Below, one piece after another: positions 51,132 through 59,638 of a stretch of 64,000 nucleotides of DNA (its first letter is position 1; each line of letters begins with the position of its first letter). Source of the DNA: Anaeromassilibacillus sp. An200 (lineage in GTDB: Bacteria; Bacillota; Clostridia; Oscillospirales; Acutalibacteraceae); the NCBI RefSeq assembly GCF_002160025.1, contig NZ_NFJU01000002.1:62001-126000 (forward strand), written 5' to 3'. Below the pieces are notes generated by a model. That model made no database searches. It worked only from the letters and a program-made list of their open reading frames with translations, and was not told the origin of the DNA. The translations under genes and the position numbers were made by a program.

Positions 51132-51364
51132 TGTAATTCCTCCGGTTCTTTTATATAATGAGTAGTCAGAAAGCAAACGAGTTTGGACGGGTTGGAAAGG
51201 CTCCCGGTTTCGCCAGGGAACGCAGGCAGGCGCGGGGGCGCGATACGAAAAAGAGCCGTGAACTATGGCGGTTTACGGGATGCTCTCAGTTTGCAAAGGC
51301 GCGCAGGGCTTGGTGCGAACGTGCCGGGCTGGTTGGGAAACGGGCTTTGGGCGGCTCGCGAGGG

Positions 51365-51482
51365 CGCAAAAAAGGCGCTTCGCTGTTTTTTGCTTGCACG
51401 GATGTGCTTGCGCCTGCGGCGCTTTTATAGGGGCTCTGCCCCTATCCCCGCCACCTTTTGGAAAAAGGTGGACGAAAACTTC
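51365..51482 (-). repeat. Dispersed repeat family C, copy 3 (diverged, inverted)
   Basis: Read on the minus strand it starts AAGTTTTCG, then CCACCTTTTT/AAAAGGTGG, then ATAGGGGC-AGA-GCCCCTAT, then CAGCGAAGCG flanked by A and T runs. All stems align with copies 1 and 2 but with different bases. It lies between the divergent thioesterase and dus genes; the rest of 51132-51558 shows no gene. Confidence 0.75.
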
Positions 51483-51558
51483 AAGCGGCTCCGCCGTGCT
51501 TCCCGTCGGCTTTCTTAGCTTATCATATTTTATCCCATTTGTCACGGAGGAACTCCCT

Positions 51559-52566
51559 ATGCAAATTGGTTCTGTTACCCTCAACGGCTTCGCTCTCCTC
51601 GCGCCCATGGCGGGCGTCACCGACGAAGCTTACCGCTCCCTCTGCGCCCGCTTCGGCGCAGCCGCCACCATCACCGAGATGGTCAGCGCCAAAGCGCTGC
51701 ATTACCACGACAAGAAAACACCCGAGCTCATGCATCTCAGCCCCGACGAGCATCCCGCCGGGATCCAGCTTTTCGGCTATGAACCGGATATCATGGCCGA
51801 AGCCGCGAAAATCTGCATGGAGTATTCCCCGGATTTTATTGATATCAATATGGGGTGTCCCGCACCGAAGATCGCCAACAACGGCTCCGGCTCCGCGCTT
51901 ATGAAAAACCCCCTCCTCTGCGGCGCGATTGTCTCCGCCGTCGTGCGCGCCGTCCCGGTTCCCGTCACGGTGAAAATCCGCAAGGGCTGGGACAAGAACA
52001 GCGTCAACGCCGTGGAAATAGCCCGCGTCTGCGAACACGCCGGGGCCTCCGCCGTCACGGTGCACGGCCGCACCCGCGATGAAATGTACGGCCCGCCCGC
52101 CGACTGGGATATCATCCGGCAGGTCAAGCAGGCCGTCTCGATTCCCGTCATCGGCAACGGCGACGTCACAAGCCCCGCCGCTGCCGCGAAAATGCTGGAA
52201 ACCACCGGCTGCGATGCCGTCATGGTGGGGCGCGCCGCTCTCGGGAATCCGTGGATTTTCCAGCAGATCAACGCCTGCCTGATCGACAAAACGCAGATCA
52301 TCCCCCCGCCGGGCATTTACGAGCGACTGACGGTGATGGCCAAGCATATCGAAGCCATGTGCGAGCTCAAGGGCGAAGGGCGCGCCATGAACGAGGCCAG
52401 AAAGCACGTCGGCTGGTATATGAAGGGCGTGCGCGGCGCGGCTGAGTTCCGCCGCCGCGCCGGAGAGCTCTCCACCCGTGAGGATCTGTTCAATCTCATC
52501 CGCGACGTGCTCCTTGCCCAGCAGCAGGATACGGCGGATCCCCACGATCCGGAGGATGTTTCTTGA
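51559..52566 (+). CDS. dus: tRNA-dihydrouridine synthase
   Basis: A 335-residue FMN enzyme reducing uridines in tRNA D-loops. LLAPMAGVTDEAYRSL, TEMVSAKAL, GIQLFGYEPDIMAEA, DINMGCPAPKI (catalytic Cys), VTVKIRKGWD, VTVHGRTRDEMY and IPVIGNGDVTSPAAA are all DusB-type signatures. Start ATG 51559 follows CGGAGG; the upstream open frame crosses repeat C3. The ilvD promoter overlaps its stop codon. Confidence 0.96.
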   Translation: MQIGSVTLNGFALLAPMAGVTDEAYRSLCARFGAAATITEMVSAKALHYHDKKTPELMHLSPDEHPAGIQLFGYEPDIMAEAAKICMEYSPDFIDINMGCPAPKIANNGSGSALMKNPLLCGAIVSAVVRAVPVPVTVKIRKGWDKNSVNAVEIARVCEHAGASAVTVHGRTRDEMYGPPADWDIIRQVKQAVSIPVIGNGDVTSPAAAAKMLETTGCDAVMVGRAALGNPWIFQQINACLIDKTQIIPPPGIYERLTVMAKHIEAMCELKGEGRAMNEARKHVGWYMKGVRGAAEFRRRAGELSTREDLFNLIRDVLLAQQQDTADPHDPEDVS

Positions 52567-52591
52567 CAAATAGATGTACGACAAGTATAAT
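52563..52591 (+). promoter_or_regulatory. Consensus promoter of ilvD
   Basis: TTGACA (52563-52568), 17 nt, TATAAT (52586-52591). The -35 box includes the dus stop codon TGA. The leader is about 40 nt, too short for a T-box. Confidence 0.9.
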
Positions 52592-52638
52592 GCTTGTATG
52601 ATAACCTCGTGAAAAAAGGGAAAGGACGGCGATACCCC

Positions 52639-54312
52639 ATGAAAAGCGAATCCATCATCAACGGGCTGCAAAATGCTCCCCACCGCGCGCTGTTCAATGC
52701 GCTCGGCTTCACACAGGAGGAGATGAAGCGCCCCTTAATCGGCATTGTGAGCTCGCAGAACGAGATCGTGCCGGGACATATGAACATTGACAAGATTGTG
52801 GAGGCGGTTAAGCTCGGCGTCGCGATGGCGGGCGGCACCCCGGCGGTGTTCCCGGCGATCGCGGTGTGCGACGGCATCGCCATGGGCCATTCAGGCATGA
52901 AGTATTCGCTCGTGACGCGCGATCTGATCGCGGATTCGACCGAATGCATGGCGATGGCGCACGGCTTTGACGGCCTTGTGATGGTGCCGAACTGCGACAA
53001 GAACGTGCCCGGCCTGCTCATGGCGGCGGCTCGCCTGAACCTGCCGACAATCTTCGTCAGCGGCGGCCCGATGCTGGCGGGCACGGTGGACGGCTGCAAG
53101 GTCAGCTTCTCCGCGGCCAGCGAGGCTGTGGGCGCGTTCGCGGCGGGCAAAATTACCGAGGAAAAGCTGCGCGAGTTTGAGGAAAAGACCTGCCCGACGT
53201 GCGGCTCCTGCTCCGGCATGTATACGGCGAACTCGATGAACTGCCTGACCGAGGTGCTCGGCATGGGTCTGCCCGGCAACGGCACGATCCCGGCTGTCTA
53301 CTCCGAGCGCATCCGTCTCGCGAAGCACGCGGGCATGCAGATCATGGAGCTGGTGCGCCGCAACATCCGTCCGCGCGATATTATGACCGAGGGTGCGTTC
53401 CGCAACGCACTGACGATGGACATGGCGATCGGATGCAGCACAAACAGCATGCTTCACCTGCCCGCCATCGCCCATGAAGCCGGCATCGAGCTGAACATGG
53501 ATATGGCCAACGACATCAGCGACCGCACGCCGAACCTGTGCCATCTGGCCCCGGCTGGCCCGCATCACATTGAGGATCTCTATGAAGCGGGCGGCGTGTA
53601 CGCCGTGATGCACGAGATCAACAAGCTGGGCCTGCTTCAGACGGATCTGCTCACCTGCACGGGCAAGACGGTCGGGGAAAACATCGCGAACAGCGTGAAC
53701 AAGAATCCCGAAGTCATCCGTCCGGTGGAGAACCCGTACAGCAAGACCGGCGGCATCGCGGTGCTGCGCGGCAATCTCGCGCCCGATTCCTGCGTTGTAA
53801 AGCGCTCCGCCGTTGCGCCCGAAATGCTCCAGCATTCCGGCCCGGCGCGCGTCTTTGACTGCGAGGAGGACGCCATGGCGGCCATCATGGGCGGCAAGAT
53901 CGTCGACGGCGACGTGGTGGTGATCCGCTACGAAGGCCCGAAGGGCGGCCCCGGCATGCGCGAAATGCTCAACCCAACCTCGGCCATCATGGGACGCGGC
54001 CTTGGCTCCACCGTGGCGCTCATCACGGACGGACGCTTCTCCGGCGCGACGCGCGGCGCGGCCATCGGCCACGTTTCCCCGGAAGCCGCCGTGGGCGGCC
54101 CGATCGCGCTCGTGGAGGAGGGCGATATCATCGATGTGGATATCATGAACAACCAGCTGAATGTGCGCGTCTCCGATGAGGAGCTGGCCGCACGCCGCGC
54201 CAAGTGGCAGCCGCGCGCGCCGCGCATCACAACGGGATATCTTGCCCGCTACGCCTCCCTCGTGACCTCCGGCAACACCGGCGCGATTTTGAAGGCGGGC
54301 AGCGAAAAATAA
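52639..54312 (+). CDS. ilvD: Dihydroxyacid dehydratase
   Basis: A 557-residue iron-sulfur enzyme of branched-chain amino-acid synthesis. Cluster Cys residues lie in [10 protein letters not shown] and [44 protein letters not shown] and [13 protein letters not shown] are family hallmarks. Start ATG 52639 follows AAAGGACGG. It complements leuCD in the same region (valine/leucine/isoleucine supply), though not in one operon. Transcribed from a consensus promoter. Confidence 0.98.
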   Translation: MKSESIINGLQNAPHRALFNALGFTQEEMKRPLIGIVSSQNEIVPGHMNIDKIVEAVKLGVAMAGGTPAVFPAIAVCDGIAMGHSGMKYSLVTRDLIADSTECMAMAHGFDGLVMVPNCDKNVPGLLMAAARLNLPTIFVSGGPMLAGTVDGCKVSFSAASEAVGAFAAGKITEEKLREFEEKTCPTCGSCSGMYTANSMNCLTEVLGMGLPGNGTIPAVYSERIRLAKHAGMQIMELVRRNIRPRDIMTEGAFRNALTMDMAIGCSTNSMLHLPAIAHEAGIELNMDMANDISDRTPNLCHLAPAGPHHIEDLYEAGGVYAVMHEINKLGLLQTDLLTCTGKTVGENIANSVNKNPEVIRPVENPYSKTGGIAVLRGNLAPDSCVVKRSAVAPEMLQHSGPARVFDCEEDAMAAIMGGKIVDGDVVVIRYEGPKGGPGMREMLNPTSAIMGRGLGSTVALITDGRFSGATRGAAIGHVSPEAAVGGPIALVEEGDIIDVDIMNNQLNVRVSDEELAARRAKWQPRAPRITTGYLARYASLVTSGNTGAILKAGSEK

Positions 54313-54414
54313 ATTTAAAAAAATTTCCTCTGACTGCAACAGAATCCATCTCCCAGGTGTATCTTCATTGTCATACCAAGAAGCCCCAGGGCTCAAAGAA
54401 GGGAGATTGTTTCT

Positions 54415-54933
54415 ATGATTCGCAAGAAAATCCTCGCTGCTGTTCTGACGATGACGCTTCTGGCGGGAACAGCCGCCGCCAGCGCCTTTGCCGCAGGCGG
54501 AACGCCGCTCCCGCTCTCTTCCGCACCGCAGGAGGACGCGCCGCCGGTCTCCGGTGAAGCTCCGTCCGATCCCGGCGCTTACTCCTTACAGGTGAATGGC
54601 GTGGAGCTGGAAGAGAGCGCCTGCCTGATGATCCCTCTTTTCCCCGTGGCGCGGGAGCTTGGCTTTACCGTCACACAGCAGGAGGACGGATCGGTTCTGG
54701 TCGACACCGGCGACGTTCACACTGTGGTGATGCCGGGAGTGGATCGGTATCAGATCACAACCAGCCACACCGGGATGGTGGGAATGAGCGCGCCGTTCTC
54801 CTTCGGCATGGCTCCCTACATTTCGCAGGAAAACGTCTATGTGCCGCTGGGATTGATCGATGCGCTTCTGAACGGGCAGGGGGATTCTGTGACTGTCTCC
54901 GGCAATTCCATTGCCATTCAGGATGCAGGCTGA
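54415..54933 (+). CDS. Secreted protein with copper-amine-oxidase-N-like (stalk) domain
   Basis: A 172-residue exported protein. A signal peptide (about 1-27, MIRKKILAAVLTMTLLAG... ending AFA) is followed by a Pro/Ser linker and a domain with YSLQVNGVELEESACLMIPL, FPVARELGFTVTQQEDGSVL and ENVYVPLGLIDALLN. That arrangement is the Cu_amine_oxidN1/stalk domain common in clostridial envelope proteins, which is not itself a copper enzyme. AGGGAGA precedes the ATG. A terminator follows directly; the ECF sigma gene lies downstream on the same strand. Confidence 0.82.
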   Translation: MIRKKILAAVLTMTLLAGTAAASAFAAGGTPLPLSSAPQEDAPPVSGEAPSDPGAYSLQVNGVELEESACLMIPLFPVARELGFTVTQQEDGSVLVDTGDVHTVVMPGVDRYQITTSHTGMVGMSAPFSFGMAPYISQENVYVPLGLIDALLNGQGDSVTVSGNSIAIQDAG

Positions 54934-54938
54934 GAGCA

Positions 54939-54973
54939 AACGGGCCGTGGAAGGTTTTCCACGGCCCGTTTTG
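54939..54973 (+). terminator. Terminator after the stalk-domain gene
   Basis: AACGGGCCGTGGAA / TTCCACGGCCCGTT hairpin with a 4-nt loop, followed by TTG. Symmetric A/T ends allow use in both directions. Confidence 0.85.
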
Positions 54974-55042
54974 ATTCGTTGCCCGCCCCCTGCCTCCCTG
55001 CTGTTAAAAGCTGTCCGGCTGCTGCTGAGCCGTCCCGCCGCT

Positions 55043-55564
55043 TTGCTCCTTGCGGACAGCGGTCGGACCGGCCAGGCGGAAAAGGAAGCGCGCACCGAGC
55101 AGTACCTGACGGAATTCGGCAGCAATATCCTCCGCTTTGCCTACTCTTATCTGCATAATCAGAGCGACGCGGAGGAAGTCTTGCAGGAAACCATGATCCG
55201 CTTCTGGACGTGCCAGCCTGTCTTTGAGAACGAAATCCACGCCAAAGCATGGTTTCTGCGGGTGGCGGCAAACCTGAGCAAAAACCGGCTGCGCTACAAC
55301 CGGTTTCGCACCACGGACGAGCTGGGCGAGACGCTGGCGGAGGAGGAGCGCGAGGATTTGTCCTTTGTGTGGGAGGCGGTGAAGTCCCTGCCTGTCAAAT
55401 ACCGCGAAAGCATCCATCTGTTTTATCAGGAGGGGTATTCCACCCCGCAGATCGCACGGATTCTGGGACAGAAGGAAGCCACCGTGCGTTCCCATCTTCA
55501 GCGCGGGAGGATGCGTCTCAAAGAAATCTTAAAGGAGGAGTACGATTTTGAGGACGACATATAG
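55043..55564 (+). CDS. ECF-type RNA polymerase sigma factor (start unresolved)
   Basis: Region 2 reads LRFAYSYLHNQSDAEEVLQE with MIRFWTCQPVF, and region 4 is ESIHLFYQEGYSTPQIARIL followed by GQKEATVRSHLQRGRMRLKE, so this is a sigma-70 family ECF factor of about 160-175 residues. The 5' end is unclear: no codon with a good ribosome site lies between the terminator at 54939-54973 and the first conserved residue near 55090. TTG 55043 is given; ATG 54923 would place the terminator inside the gene. The 3' end overlaps the membrane protein gene by 17 nt. Confidence 0.82.
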   Translation: MLLADSGRTGQAEKEARTEQYLTEFGSNILRFAYSYLHNQSDAEEVLQETMIRFWTCQPVFENEIHAKAWFLRVAANLSKNRLRYNRFRTTDELGETLAEEEREDLSFVWEAVKSLPVKYRESIHLFYQEGYSTPQIARILGQKEATVRSHLQRGRMRLKEILKEEYDFEDDI

Positions 55565-56171
55565 GGAAATCATGGATCATCTTTCCGTCACGGAGGATCT
55601 GCGCCTGCGTATTCTGGGAGAACTCCGTCCGAAACGAGCCCCCTCCCTTTTCGGGCTCTCCATTCCCCGCGTCGTTTCGGCTGCGGCCTGCCTGCTTCTG
55701 CTGACGGCTGCTGCGGTGGGCGTCATGCACACCCGCCTGATCGCTCCTCCGTCCACGGTCTCATCCGCAGTGGGAAACCCCGTTTCCCCCACCGTGAACA
55801 CCGCTTCCGCGGAGGAGCTGGCCGCCCTTGTGGGATTCGCCGTCACGGAGCCGGAAATACCCTTCGCGGCGGAAAAGACGGAATACACAGCCTTTGGAAA
55901 GGATCTGGCACAGATCGAATGGTTCGGGGAGGACGAAAGCGCCTGCTTCCGAAAAGCACGCGGCTCTCTGGATCCCTCCGGGGATTTCAGCACCTATGAA
56001 AGCGTGACGGAAATCACGGCAAACGGCGTTTGCGTTATGTTAAAGGGCGATTCCTCCGGTTATCTGCTGGCCGTCTGGGAGGGAAGCGATTTTTCTTATT
56101 CCCTTCGTCTCTCCCACGCCCGATCGGAGCAGGAATGGCTCTCCCTGCTGGAAAACTGCGATATCTCCTGA
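55548..56171 (+). CDS. Membrane-anchored partner of the ECF sigma factor (probable anti-sigma), TTG start
   Basis: A 207-residue protein: about 38 cytoplasmic residues, one membrane helix (VVSAAACLLLLTAAAVGVMH), and an extracellular domain with strands such as ITANGVCVMLKGDSSGYLL. Overlap with the sigma gene and this topology suggest an anti-sigma factor, but no named anti-sigma domain is recognised, and the cytoplasmic part is short. TTG 55548 follows AAAGGAGGAG with 8 nt spacing. Confidence 0.72.
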   Translation: MRTTYREIMDHLSVTEDLRLRILGELRPKRAPSLFGLSIPRVVSAAACLLLLTAAAVGVMHTRLIAPPSTVSSAVGNPVSPTVNTASAEELAALVGFAVTEPEIPFAAEKTEYTAFGKDLAQIEWFGEDESACFRKARGSLDPSGDFSTYESVTEITANGVCVMLKGDSSGYLLAVWEGSDFSYSLRLSHARSEQEWLSLLENCDIS

Positions 56172-56221
56172 AACAGTCATATACGCCTACCGGATTTCCC
56201 CATAAAAAACAACGCAACAAT

Positions 56222-56435
56222 GCATGCGCGACTTGTGTCAAGGCTCAGCCTTGGGGCGTGCGCGAAAACTTTCACTCAGCTAAAAATTACAGCCAACCTT
56301 CCGCGCCGCTCCGTGGCTGGGCCGCGGGCAGCATAGCAAGACCCTCTTGCGACGTCCGATCGCAAGAGGGTCGATTTCTTTTCCTAAGCCGGGCGGCGGG
56401 CCTGCCCGCCGCTTGCGCGATTTGTGTCCAGATTC
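56222..56435 (+). repeat. Composite repeat region: family D units and family B copy 2
   Basis: 56225 on: TGCGCGACTTGTGT followed by hairpin CAAGGCTCAGCCTTG. 56277-56375: family B, with AAAATTACAGCCAACCTTCC and stem ACCCTCTTGCGA/TCGCAAGAGGGT (56341-56371). Near 56411: TTGCGCGATTTGTGT followed by CCAGATTCAATCTGG. It occupies the gap between the membrane protein gene and the 3' end of the DUF4340 gene and contains no gene. Confidence 0.8.
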
Positions 56436-56442
56436 AATCTGG

Positions 56443-57981
56443 TTAATTGGGATCGGGGACGGTTTCGCCGTTGTTGAGCAGGACAAGGTTGCTCATGGCG
56501 AGATCCACGGTGTCGGAGAGGGCAAGGCCCATCAGCTCACCGTTGGCCACGATCGCATAGCGGCGATCGGAAACCTTATAGTATTCGATCGTATCGGGAT
56601 CCGAGCCGTCATAATAGGAGAAGGTGCAGGTAAACTGCGGCTCTCCGGTGGGCATTTCCCACGTATCCTCCGCGACGGTGATCGAGATGAGGGTGAGATA
56701 GAAGTGCTTGAAGTTATCCTCATAGTCCAGCACCGTACCGTCACCGTTTTTGACCGTATAATTATAGACGGTGTTGTCCTCTGTGCTTTCCTCTTCATTC
56801 TCCTCGCGATCGATGGTGAAGTGATAATCCTGGCCATTTGCCGTGAGATCCATCCCGCTTACCGTGATAATGTTCGGAAGAAGGGTGAGCGTGCTTTGCA
56901 GATAGAACGGATCCGCGTCCGCCCAGGATGTCACTGTGCTGTTGGCAATCAGGAACACCGCGTCGATGCCGTCATACACGATGTAGCGGTTCCCGTCGGC
57001 ATCCGTGGCGGAAAGCTTGAGCACATAATCCTTGCCGCCCGAGGTGAATTCACACACAACAGCGGGATCCGCAAGGCCGTAGGACTCCAAATCCTCCTGA
57101 GAAGGATGCGCTTTCACCAGGCTGTCCGCGGAAAGGCTGGTGAGAGATGTCGTGATATCGGACATCTTCGTGGAATCTGCCGTCGCATGGCGAGGCTCCG
57201 TCATGAGATAGCCGTCTTCGGGATCGTACTCGATCGTCACAGCGCGCTCAAACGCCGTGCCGGAAAGATGCAGAACGTCCAGAATCGCGGACTCCGTATA
57301 GGTGCCGGTCGTCTGTGCAACGCTGGCGGCACTGGACGTATCCTCGCCGATCTCCAGCTCAAAGAGCGCGGTATCGGCCAGATCGTTGACGGAATCAAAC
57401 AGAACGGAGCTGATCGAAGCAAGATACACTTCATCGGAGCCGTCCGGCTGGACATAATAATAGCCGCCGTTTTCCACACCGATGCTGTAGGAATAGGTGG
57501 AGCCGTCCTGATACACGGCCGAAACCGTCGCGGTGGGATCGGTCAGCCCGAATTCCTCGGGATTCTCCACCGTGCCAATCGATTTCTGCGCGGTCAGGGA
57601 ATAGCCCGCCTTTGCAAGGGTGGAAACATTGTCGTTCAGCGCCAGGCCCTCCAGACCGTCAACCTCGTAGACTACCTCGGTCTGCGGCTCCGCGGCTTCG
57701 CTGGACGCACTCTCGCTGCCGGAGGAGGCAGCCTCCGAGGAGGTTTCAACCGTCTCCGTATGGGCGTGGATGGTGATGGTCCCCGTCTCATTTGTGACGG
57801 TGACGCTGGCCAGATCCTCGTCCGTCTTTTCAATCAGAGCAACGGTGGAGGAGGAAGAAGCGGCAGCCGAGGAGGTGGTGTCCTCCCCTGTGCCGCCCGT
57901 CAGCGTGAGGGCGGCGACAGCGCCGCCCAGCACCACGACGCAGGCCAGGGCGATAATCAGATATTTGCTGTTTTTTTTCAT
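56443..57981 (-). CDS. DUF4340 membrane-anchored protein of a Gld-type ABC system
   Basis: A 512-residue protein with an N-terminal membrane helix (YLIIALACVVVLGGAVAALT) and a large extracellular part containing two DUF4340-type repeats (for example YSLTAQKSIGTVENPEEFGLT with YSYSIGVENGGYYYVQPDG, and DLESYGLADPAVVCEFTSGG). Its ATG follows the stop of the GldG-like gene without gap (TAAATG), with AGGAGG inside the upstream gene. It is the last gene of the four-gene ABC operon; this neighbourhood is typical for DUF4340. Function unknown. Confidence 0.85.
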   Translation of the reverse strand: MKKNSKYLIIALACVVVLGGAVAALTLTGGTGEDTTSSAAASSSSTVALIEKTDEDLASVTVTNETGTITIHAHTETVETSSEAASSGSESASSEAAEPQTEVVYEVDGLEGLALNDNVSTLAKAGYSLTAQKSIGTVENPEEFGLTDPTATVSAVYQDGSTYSYSIGVENGGYYYVQPDGSDEVYLASISSVLFDSVNDLADTALFELEIGEDTSSAASVAQTTGTYTESAILDVLHLSGTAFERAVTIEYDPEDGYLMTEPRHATADSTKMSDITTSLTSLSADSLVKAHPSQEDLESYGLADPAVVCEFTSGGKDYVLKLSATDADGNRYIVYDGIDAVFLIANSTVTSWADADPFYLQSTLTLLPNIITVSGMDLTANGQDYHFTIDREENEEESTEDNTVYNYTVKNGDGTVLDYEDNFKHFYLTLISITVAEDTWEMPTGEPQFTCTFSYYDGSDPDTIEYYKVSDRRYAIVANGELMGLALSDTVDLAMSNLVLLNNGETVPDPN

Positions 57982-59622
57982 TTACAGATGCCTCCTGCGG
58001 AAGAACACAACGATACCGGTGATCAGGAAGGCGAGCGGAATCAGGATGGTGAACACGCCCAGGCCGATGAACATGATCTGCCCGTTGGACATCGCGATAT
58101 CATACGTGACGGTCTGTGTGGGCGTGCTGTAAACCGCGGTGGAGGAACCGGTGGTTCCGGTCGCGTACTTGGAGAGGTCCGTGATATACTGACCGTTTCC
58201 ATAGGTGGAAGAATTGGTAAAGGAAGCGTTGAAGAGATAGGGGCTGCCGATGACGATGACATTGGCGTTGAAATACTCACCGTCCTCGCCCTTGATCATC
58301 TTCACGCCCGCGGCGGCCAGATTGTACGAAGCGGTTTCGTCCTTCTTTTCCTCCTGCGTGGCCACATCATAGAGATAGCTCGACTCAGAGGAGGTCAGCA
58401 GCGGATAGGTGGTCACACTGTTGCGGCCTTCCCAGAGAATTTCAATCGGGTTGGTCTGCGGGCTGAGGATATAGCTGTAGCTGTCCGCGCCGTCGAGATC
58501 CAGCGAATCGGAAACGTTTGCGAGAAGCATCTCCGGGGACTGGACATAGCTGGCGGAATCGCCTTCAATGACCTCGGCGGGGGTTACGTTCATACCCCAC
58601 TCGTTCAGATAGCTGTTAAGCACGGGGAGCTCTCCCTGCGCCGGATAGCACACTACCATCACGCTGCGGTCCAGAGAGGTGGTGGTATCGTTGAGGTAGG
58701 TGTTCAGCTTCTCCACCTCCGCTTCGGAAAGGTCGGTGGCGGGAACGCCCAGCACAACGATCTGCGCGGACTCGGGGATCTCCTCGGTGAGAAGGTTGAA
58801 ATCCACGGTGTCGAAGTTGTTGTCGTTGAGGATCTCCTTATAGGAGGTCATATCCAGCATCTCACTGTGGCCGGTGTCAAAGGCGACAATCGGCATGGTG
58901 TCGGCGTTCACGGCGCTGATCGCGGAAGCCAGAGCGCCGTTGACGTCTGTGTAGGCGATCTGCTGGTAGGTGCTCTGATCGTACTTAACAGGGAACAGAT
59001 CGGAGGAAGTAACCACGCGGTAACGCTTCTCCGTGCGCACCAGCACGCTGCCGGAGGTCAGGCCGTCATACTCGCTGAGCATGCCGGGCTCCTTGTCCGG
59101 GTTTTTGTATTCCACGGTGATGTTGGAATTGCGCTCGGCCATTTTGGCGGAAATGGAATCCACCTTCTGATAGTTGGAATTCGCCTTGGCGGTGCTCTCC
59201 TCCATCATGATGATGATCTCGGTCTTTTCGTCCACCGTGTCCACAACCTCACCGGCTTCCTCGGAGAGGCTGTTATCCGCGGATTTGGTCATATCCAGGT
59301 TCATGGACGGGAAGCGCTCGCCCAGAATGCCGACCAGCACGTTCACGAGTACAACCACCACGATGAACACCGCCGTCAAAGCGGTGGCCATGGAGCCGTG
59401 CTTGAACTTCTGGCTGGTAAACATCTGTTTCAGGGAAACCTTTTCCTTCTTCTGCTTGTTTTTCTTATTCTTGTTCTTTTCCTCGCTGCGCTTTTTGGCC
59501 TGCTCGGCGGCAGTCTGCGCCTCCTCGGAAATCTCCGGGGAGGACTCAGCGGCAGCGTTTACGTCCTCTGTGTTTTCCGGCGTGCTGTCCACGCGCGGGT
59601 TCTTCTCGTTGTCGTGATTCAT
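57982..59622 (-). CDS. GldG-like auxiliary protein of ABC transporter
   Basis: A 546-residue protein with a charged, Lys/Glu-rich cytoplasmic N-terminus (about 1-70), a membrane helix (ALTAVFIVVVVLVNVLVGIL), an extracellular domain related to ABC_transp_aux (DMTKSADNSLSEEAGEVVDT, IVAFDTGHSEML, QIVVLGVPATDLSEAEVEKL) and a C-terminal helix (FTILIPLAFLITGIVVFF). In Bacteroidetes GldFG with GldA form an ABC complex required for gliding; in clostridia these homologues occur without gliding. Sits between the permease and DUF4340 genes. Confidence 0.86.
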   Translation of the reverse strand: MNHDNEKNPRVDSTPENTEDVNAAAESSPEISEEAQTAAEQAKKRSEEKNKNKKNKQKKEKVSLKQMFTSQKFKHGSMATALTAVFIVVVVLVNVLVGILGERFPSMNLDMTKSADNSLSEEAGEVVDTVDEKTEIIIMMEESTAKANSNYQKVDSISAKMAERNSNITVEYKNPDKEPGMLSEYDGLTSGSVLVRTEKRYRVVTSSDLFPVKYDQSTYQQIAYTDVNGALASAISAVNADTMPIVAFDTGHSEMLDMTSYKEILNDNNFDTVDFNLLTEEIPESAQIVVLGVPATDLSEAEVEKLNTYLNDTTTSLDRSVMVVCYPAQGELPVLNSYLNEWGMNVTPAEVIEGDSASYVQSPEMLLANVSDSLDLDGADSYSYILSPQTNPIEILWEGRNSVTTYPLLTSSESSYLYDVATQEEKKDETASYNLAAAGVKMIKGEDGEYFNANVIVIGSPYLFNASFTNSSTYGNGQYITDLSKYATGTTGSSTAVYSTPTQTVTYDIAMSNGQIMFIGLGVFTILIPLAFLITGIVVFFRRRHL

Positions 59623-59638
59623 CGTTTTATGCCTCCCT

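Noticed and set aside
51158-51520. Small open frames upstream of dus
   Set aside because: They run through repeat C3 and have no ribosome site; the true dus start at 51559 follows CGGAGG.
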